Shown here one piece after another: positions 5,178 to 8,860 of a stretch of 8,860 nt of DNA. The DNA lies in assembly GCA_943327025.2 (NCBI GenBank), contig CALPVO020000081.1, forward strand, positions 1-8,860, given 5' to 3'. The stretch's first letter is position 1, and each line of letters begins with the position of its first letter. The notes under the pieces were generated by a model, which saw only the letters and a list, made by a program, of their open reading frames with translations, made no database searches and had not been told where the DNA came from. The stretch comes from Janthinobacterium lividum. Lineage in GTDB: Bacteria; Pseudomonadota; Gammaproteobacteria; Steroidobacterales; Steroidobacteraceae. Both the position numbers and the translations under genes were made by a program.

Positions 5178-6425
5178 TTAATCGTGGGTCACCCGGACGG
5201 CGAACGCCTTCAGGTAGCGGGTCTCGGGGATAGCCGGATGGATGGGATGGTCCGGCCCTTGCCCCCCGGTCGCCACAATCTGCGCCTGACGCGAGAGGTG
5301 CCTGGCCGCCTTCTGCACGGAATCGATGAGCATGCCGGCCTCCAGGTGCCAGGAGCAGGAACAACTGACGAGCAGACCATCACGCGAGAGCAACTGCATG
5401 GCCAACTGATTGATGCGCTTGTAGGCACCCTGCGCCTTGGGCAAGTCCTTGCGGCGTTTGGCAAAGGCAGGCGGGTCCACCACCACCACATCGAAGCGTT
5501 CGCGCGCTTCCACCAGTGCCTCCAGGGCCGTGAAGGCATCTTCCTGCACGGTACCAATCTTCACACCATTCAATTCGGCATTGCGTTGCACCGTGGCGAG
5601 CGCCGCGGCACTGCTATCAATACAAGTGACTTCGGCAGCACCACTGCGTGCGGCCTGCACGCCCCAAGCACCCGCGTAGCAAAACACGTCCAGCACCCGC
5701 CCACCCTTTACCCAGGGGCCCAGCAGTGGCCGGTTATAGGCTTGGTCATAGAACCAGCCGGTCTTCTGCCCATGACGAACCGGAGCCATGAAGCGTGCAC
5801 CGGCCTCAATCACCTCGAGTTCATCGGGCACCGTGCCGAGGGCTTCCTCGACATACAGCGGCAGGCCTTCCATCTCCCGCGACCCGCTGTCGTTCTTCCA
5901 CAGCACGGCCTTCGGTTTCACCACTTTCACCAGCGCGGCGAGCAGTTCGTCTTTCATCGCCTCCATGCCGGCCGTCGCGAGTTGCACCACGCAGGTGTCC
6001 CCGAAGCGGTCGATGACGCAGCCCGGAAGCCCATCGGATTCGCCATAGACCAAGCGGTAATGCGGCGTGGGGTAGTAGCGTTGCCGCAGGGCCAGCGCCA
6101 CTTGCAGACGGTGGACAAAGAGCGACTTGCCGGGATGGAAACCCGGGTCTCGCGAAAGCAACCGCGCACAGATGAGGGAATTGGGATTAACAGTGGCGTA
6201 ACCAATGAACTTGTCACGGCTGGAACGCACCTCCACCGCTTGGCCAGGCTGGAACGCCGTAAGCGGCGTCGCCGCCACATCCACTTCATTGCTGAACACC
6301 CACAAGTGCCCCGCCGACAAACGACGGTCCTCATCGCGGCGCAGACGTAACAAGGGAAGTTCCACAGCGGGAGCGGCGCTGGGCTCCGCGAGGAGTTCGT
6401 CACCAGCAGAAATAGGGGCGTGCAT
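5178..6425 (-). CDS. rlmI: 23S rRNA (cytosine-5)-methyltransferase RlmI-type
   Basis: 415 residues; E. coli RlmI has 396 and makes m5C1962 in 23S rRNA with SAM. An N-terminal PUA RNA-binding domain (about 25-95) has L-R-L-R-R-D-E-D-R-R-L-S-A-G-H-L-W-V-F-S-N-E. A linker domain with V-Y-G-E-S-D-G-L-P-G (126-135) follows, then G-Q-K-T-G-W-F-Y-D-Q (219-228). The Rossmann methyltransferase domain has SAM motif I L-D-V-F-C-Y-A-G-A-W-G (245-255), the D-P-P-A-F motif (317-321), and S-C-S-C-S-W-H (354-360), where the catalytic cysteine is expected. The frame is open to an ATG at 6485, but I chose 6425 because a GAGG lies 7 bases before it and the extra 20 residues do not look conserved. It heads the six-gene minus-strand block. 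Other YccW/RlmI-like COG1092 methyltransferases are possible, so the exact modified base is inferred. Confidence 0.9.
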   Translation of the reverse strand: MHAPISAGDELLAEPSAAPAVELPLLRLRRDEDRRLSAGHLWVFSNEVDVAATPLTAFQPGQAVEVRSSRDKFIGYATVNPNSLICARLLSRDPGFHPGKSLFVHRLQVALALRQRYYPTPHYRLVYGESDGLPGCVIDRFGDTCVVQLATAGMEAMKDELLAALVKVVKPKAVLWKNDSGSREMEGLPLYVEEALGTVPDELEVIEAGARFMAPVRHGQKTGWFYDQAYNRPLLGPWVKGGRVLDVFCYAGAWGVQAARSGAAEVTCIDSSAAALATVQRNAELNGVKIGTVQEDAFTALEALVEARERFDVVVVDPPAFAKRRKDLPKAQGAYKRINQLAMQLLSRDGLLVSCSCSWHLEAGMLIDSVQKAARHLSRQAQIVATGGQGPDHPIHPAIPETRYLKAFAVRVTHD

Positions 6426-6496
6426 CAGGGAGCCTCGACAACAGTAGGCCGCCGGCGGGTTGTCCGCGGGCGGCAGGTCACGCATTCTACGCCCCC
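6426..6496. promoter_or_regulatory. Divergent intergenic region between rlmI and the YyaL-like gene
   Basis: These 71 bases separate two divergent starts, so both promoters should lie here or inside the neighbouring gene starts. On the minus strand TAGAAT (6489-6484) would fit a -10 box for rlmI, but no matching -35 is seen at the right distance. On the plus strand no ribosome site precedes the ATG at 6497. Confidence 0.35.
6433..6436 (-). promoter_or_regulatory. rlmI ribosome binding site
   Basis: The minus strand reads GAGG, 7 bases before the ATG at 6425-6423. It favours this start over the upstream in-frame ATG at 6485, which has no such site. Confidence 0.7.
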
Positions 6497-8233
6497 ATGA
6501 ACCTGCCTCACCCGAATGGGTCCCCTAAGTGGTCCCCGCAGTTGCCTTCTGCCGACCCCACACACAGCCCTGCCTGGCCCGGCGAGCCCAGCCCTTGGCG
6601 AGAACGGCAGCTCGGCGGACTCGTGCAGTGGCACCCGTGGGGCACCGCGGCCCTGACCACGGCACGCGCGCTGGACCGTGCGGTGCTGCTAGTGGTGGCC
6701 AGCGAGGGGTGCTTGCCGTTCGAGCAGATGGCCGCCGAATCCTTTGCCGACGCCACCACGGCGGCAGTGATGAACGACAATTACGTATGTTGCTTGGCGG
6801 ACGCCCGCTGGCATCGCGAACTGGACCGGCAGTTGCAACTGGTCCACCAGTTGCTCGCAGGCCGGGCAGGCGGGTGGCCCTTGTTGGCACTCGTCGACCC
6901 GGCAGACGGACGTCCGTGTTTCGCGGGCACCTATTTCCCCGCGACACCCACCGGTTCCCTGCCCGGCTTCGCCGATTTTCTGCGGCAGGCGGGGCGGCAT
7001 TTCCATCGCCAGCGCGAACCTTTGCAGGAGCAAGGGCAGCGCCTCGCCACCGCCTTCGCGCAACTGGTGCCGCCGCCTTTGCTCGAGGGCACACCGCTCA
7101 CCGCGTCTCCGCTTGATGTGGCACGTCGCCAACTGGAAACCTTGTTCGACCGCGACATGGGCACCTTCACGCGCGGTCAACCGGTACCAGCGGCCCCGGC
7201 GGCCTCGCGCTTGCTGCGCCACTGGGCCGCGGGCGCTGCGCGGCCGGAGCCCGATCTGCAAGCGCTGTTCATGGCCACCCTGGCCCTAACCAAAACGCTA
7301 GCCCTGCCCCTTGCGCCGAGCGCCGACGCGCTGAGGAACGGGCCAGACGCCGGCCTGCCGAGTCTGGAACTGGTGGCCTTTGCCGCGGCCGCCGCGGCCA
7401 CCGGGGAGCCTGCGTTCCGCGAGGCCGCGGAGAGCGGCTTCGCGGCACTGCTGCAGTTGGGCTTGCCTACTTCCGCCCCCCTGCCTGCCGTCGAAGACTG
7501 GCACCGCCTGCGCGCCATGGCTCTTGCCGCGCGCTGGGGGGACCGGCCAGACTGGTTGGAGAGCCTCAATGAACAGGCCACGCGGTGCCGAGCGCACCAC
7601 CCCCTGACCACCACGTCGCCTCTGGCGGGACTGGCCGCCGCCTTGGCAGCGACGCTAGCGCTGCTGGAGTTGCGTTGGAGCGATGAGGACTTCGCCTTTG
7701 CCGCAGCGACGGCGGCAGCCTTGTGTGCCTCACTCGGGGCGACATCGTCCTCATCCCTGCCCGGCTTGCCCACTGCCCCGGCACACGCCGACGACACCTT
7801 GCCTTCGGCCGAAGGCATGGCCGCACTGGCGCTTTACCGGATGGGCTGCCTCTGTGGCAACGCGCTATGGCAAGCCACTGCCAGCCATGCCCTGCGCGGT
7901 GCGTGGCGCCCCATGAGCGACACACCGGCTACCCATCTGGCGCTGCTAGACGCGCTGGAAGAGCAAACCCTCGGCCTCGAGACCCTTGTCATTCGCGGCC
8001 CGGCCGACGAAGCCGCCCGCTGGTCGCGCGCGCTGGCACGCTGGTACGCGCCGGCGCGACAGGTTTTCGCTATCCCGGCGGGAGCCCCTAACCTGCCATT
8101 CAGGCTGTCCACCCTCGCCGCACCGGACAACGATACCAACGCTTGGCTGTTCACCGGCGAAACTGTCCACGCCGCCAGCACTTCGCTGGAACAACTGACG
8201 CGCGAACTACGCGATCGTCTCCACCGCGGCTAA
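6497..8233 (+). CDS. Degenerate YyaL/DUF255 thioredoxin-like protein
   Basis: 578 residues; family members are usually near 650-700. The N-terminus aligns without gaps to the family signature as I remember it (S-P-Y-L-L-Q-H-A-H-N-P-V-D-W-Y-P-W-G): S-P at 32-33 and V-Q-W-H-P-W-G at 43-49. The thioredoxin-like domain (about 50-170) keeps M-A-A-E-S-F (78-83), G-G-W-P-L (125-129), D-G-R-P (137-140) and F-A-G-T-Y-F-P (142-148). The usual C-H-W-C-H active site reads C-L-P-F-E (72-76), so one Cys and the His are lost. D-M-G-T-F-T-R-G near 218-225 resembles the family's G-G-F-G-G-A-P-K-F-P region, and the rest is Ala/Leu-rich helix consistent with a worn-down alpha/alpha barrel. At the C-terminus the expected C-x4-C reads F552-x4-V557. 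There is no signal peptide. Redox activity looks unlikely; the function is unknown, even for intact bacterial members. No stops or frameshifts occur, so it is a maintained gene. Confidence 0.8.
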   Translation: MNLPHPNGSPKWSPQLPSADPTHSPAWPGEPSPWRERQLGGLVQWHPWGTAALTTARALDRAVLLVVASEGCLPFEQMAAESFADATTAAVMNDNYVCCLADARWHRELDRQLQLVHQLLAGRAGGWPLLALVDPADGRPCFAGTYFPATPTGSLPGFADFLRQAGRHFHRQREPLQEQGQRLATAFAQLVPPPLLEGTPLTASPLDVARRQLETLFDRDMGTFTRGQPVPAAPAASRLLRHWAAGAARPEPDLQALFMATLALTKTLALPLAPSADALRNGPDAGLPSLELVAFAAAAAATGEPAFREAAESGFAALLQLGLPTSAPLPAVEDWHRLRAMALAARWGDRPDWLESLNEQATRCRAHHPLTTTSPLAGLAAALAATLALLELRWSDEDFAFAAATAAALCASLGATSSSSLPGLPTAPAHADDTLPSAEGMAALALYRMGCLCGNALWQATASHALRGAWRPMSDTPATHLALLDALEEQTLGLETLVIRGPADEAARWSRALARWYAPARQVFAIPAGAPNLPFRLSTLAAPDNDTNAWLFTGETVHAASTSLEQLTRELRDRLHRG

Positions 8234-8277
8234 CTGCGCGCTATGCTGCCACCCTGCCCCGCATCCACCGCCCCGCT

Positions 8278-8303
8278 AGGAGTGCTTGCCACGCAAGGCT
8301 CCT
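8278..8303 (+). other. Two-part hairpin in the leader of the enoyl-CoA hydratase gene
   Basis: AGGAG (8278-8282) pairs with CTCCT (8299-8303), and inside it CTTGC (8285-8289) pairs with GCAAG (8293-8297) around the 3-base loop CAC; the join is a TG/G internal loop. No U-tract follows, so it is a leader structure rather than an intrinsic terminator of the preceding gene. The rest of the 91-base gap (8234-8324) holds an 11-bp direct repeat CCTGCCCCGCA at 8253-8263 and 8301-8311; no convincing promoter was found. Confidence 0.5.
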
Positions 8304-8310
8304 GCCCCGC

Positions 8311-8316
8311 AAGGAA
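8311..8316 (+). promoter_or_regulatory. Ribosome binding site of the enoyl-CoA hydratase gene
   Basis: AAGGAA lies 8 bases before ATG 8325. It is 5 bases before the GTG at 8322 and 14 before the ATG at 8331, so 8325 is the best-placed start. Confidence 0.7.
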
Positions 8317-8324
8317 ACGTCGTG

Positions 8325-8860
8325 ATGACCATGGCCACCGACCCGCATATTGAATCCTCGACCGCTGATGGCGTTTGCACGGTGCGCATCGAGCGCCCCG
8401 CCAAGCGCAATGCGCTGACCGCCAGCATGTATGCGGCCCTCGCCGCCGCATTCATTGCCGCAGATGCCGACGAAAACGTGCGTGCCGTAGTCTTCACTGG
8501 AAACCCGCAAGCCTTCACCGGCGGCAACGATCTCGCAGACTTCCTGCACCAACCGCCGTCCCACCAAGACGCCCCGGTGTTCCGGTTCATGCGCGCATTG
8601 AGCGACTGCCGCAAGCCCGTGGTAGCCGCCGTCTGCGGCCCGGCCGTAGGCATTGGTACCACGCTGCTGCTGCACTGCGACTTCGTCTATGTCGCTAACG
8701 ACGCGAAGCTGTCGACGCCCTTCGTGAAATTGGGACTGGTGCCGGAGTACGCCTCCAGCCTGCTCATGCCAGCGTGCCTCGGGCATGTGCGTGCCGCCGA
8801 ATGGCTCCTGCTGGGCGAGGTGTTCAGTGGCGAGCAGGCTGCGGCGCTAGGCTTGGCCAA
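8325..8860 (+). CDS. Enoyl-CoA hydratase/isomerase (crotonase) family protein, N-terminal part
   Basis: 178 codons are present and the frame runs off the right edge. Crotonase-fold enzymes act on acyl-CoA thioesters, in fatty acid beta-oxidation or related pathways. Landmarks are I-E-R-P-A-K-R-N-A-L (22-31) after strand 1, the first oxyanion-hole segment F-T-G-G-N-D-L (64-70), the second G-P-A-V-G-I-G-T-T-L-L-L-H-C-D (105-119), and F-V-K-L-G-L-V-P-E-Y-A-S-S-L-L-M-P (133-149). Glu141 in the last segment matches the catalytic Glu164 of rat crotonase. The position of crotonase Glu144 appears to be non-acidic (around K-L-S-T-P-F), as in enoyl-CoA isomerases, so a delta3,delta2-enoyl-CoA isomerase-like or broader activity is as likely as hydration. 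The start at 8325 is chosen from the AAGGAA site 8 bases upstream. The pathway cannot be told without the rest of the gene and its neighbours. Confidence 0.92.
   Translation, partial: MTMATDPHIESSTADGVCTVRIERPAKRNALTASMYAALAAAFIAADADENVRAVVFTGNPQAFTGGNDLADFLHQPPSHQDAPVFRFMRALSDCRKPVVAAVCGPAVGIGTTLLLHCDFVYVANDAKLSTPFVKLGLVPEYASSLLMPACLGHVRAAEWLLLGEVFSGEQAAALGLA

Noticed and set aside
5184..6350. A 388-codon plus-strand open frame opposite rlmI.
   Set aside because: Long antisense frames are common in GC-rich genes; this one has no recognisable motif and rlmI is clearly coding.
6426..6485. An N-terminal extension of rlmI from the ATG at 6485.
   Set aside because: There is no ribosome site there, while GAGG lies 7 bases before the ATG at 6425 and the added residues do not resemble RlmI.
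8242..8247. TATGCT as a -10 box for the crotonase gene.
   Set aside because: No recognisable -35 element lies 16-18 bases upstream, so it is not better than chance in this sequence.

Overview
The window is a compact, GC-rich chromosomal stretch of housekeeping genes from a gammaproteobacterium. The likeliest group is Lysobacterales (Xanthomonadales) or a close relative, judging from the gene order and protein similarities recalled from memory; no phylogenetic test was possible. There are no RNA genes, mobile elements, CRISPR arrays or phage signatures, and coding density is above 95 percent.

Layout. The plus strand opens with the 3' end of rsmA/ksgA (1-195), then apaG (219-596) and apaH (600-1430), the same order as in E. 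coli. A six-gene minus-strand block runs from 6425 down to 1427, in transcription order: rlmI, lgt, thyA, a SET-domain lysine methyltransferase gene with a histone H1-like tail, folA, and a secreted protein gene of unknown function. The gaps are 75, 9, 54, 17 and 2 bases, so at least lgt to the secreted protein gene looks like one transcript. The block meets apaH tail to tail, and the two stop codons share the palindrome CTAG. Divergent from rlmI is a plus-strand gene (6497-8233) for a degenerate YyaL/DUF255 thioredoxin-like protein. After a 91-base leader with a strong hairpin, the window ends inside an enoyl-CoA hydratase/isomerase gene (8325 to the edge).

How the genes work together. RsmA and RlmI methylate rRNA. 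ApaH degrades Ap4A. ThyA makes dTMP and releases dihydrofolate, which FolA reduces back, so the thyA and folA pair forms the thymidylate cycle. Lgt starts lipoprotein maturation, and lgt-thyA is a known coupled pair in enterics.

The most unusual items are two. One is the SET methyltransferase lying between thyA and folA, which carries an 81-residue Lys/Ala-rich, acid-free C-terminal tail. The other is the YyaL-family protein, which has lost the second active-site cysteine and both C-terminal family cysteines while keeping the rest of the fold signatures. The window holds no clear multi-gene novel system; these two genes are the best leads.
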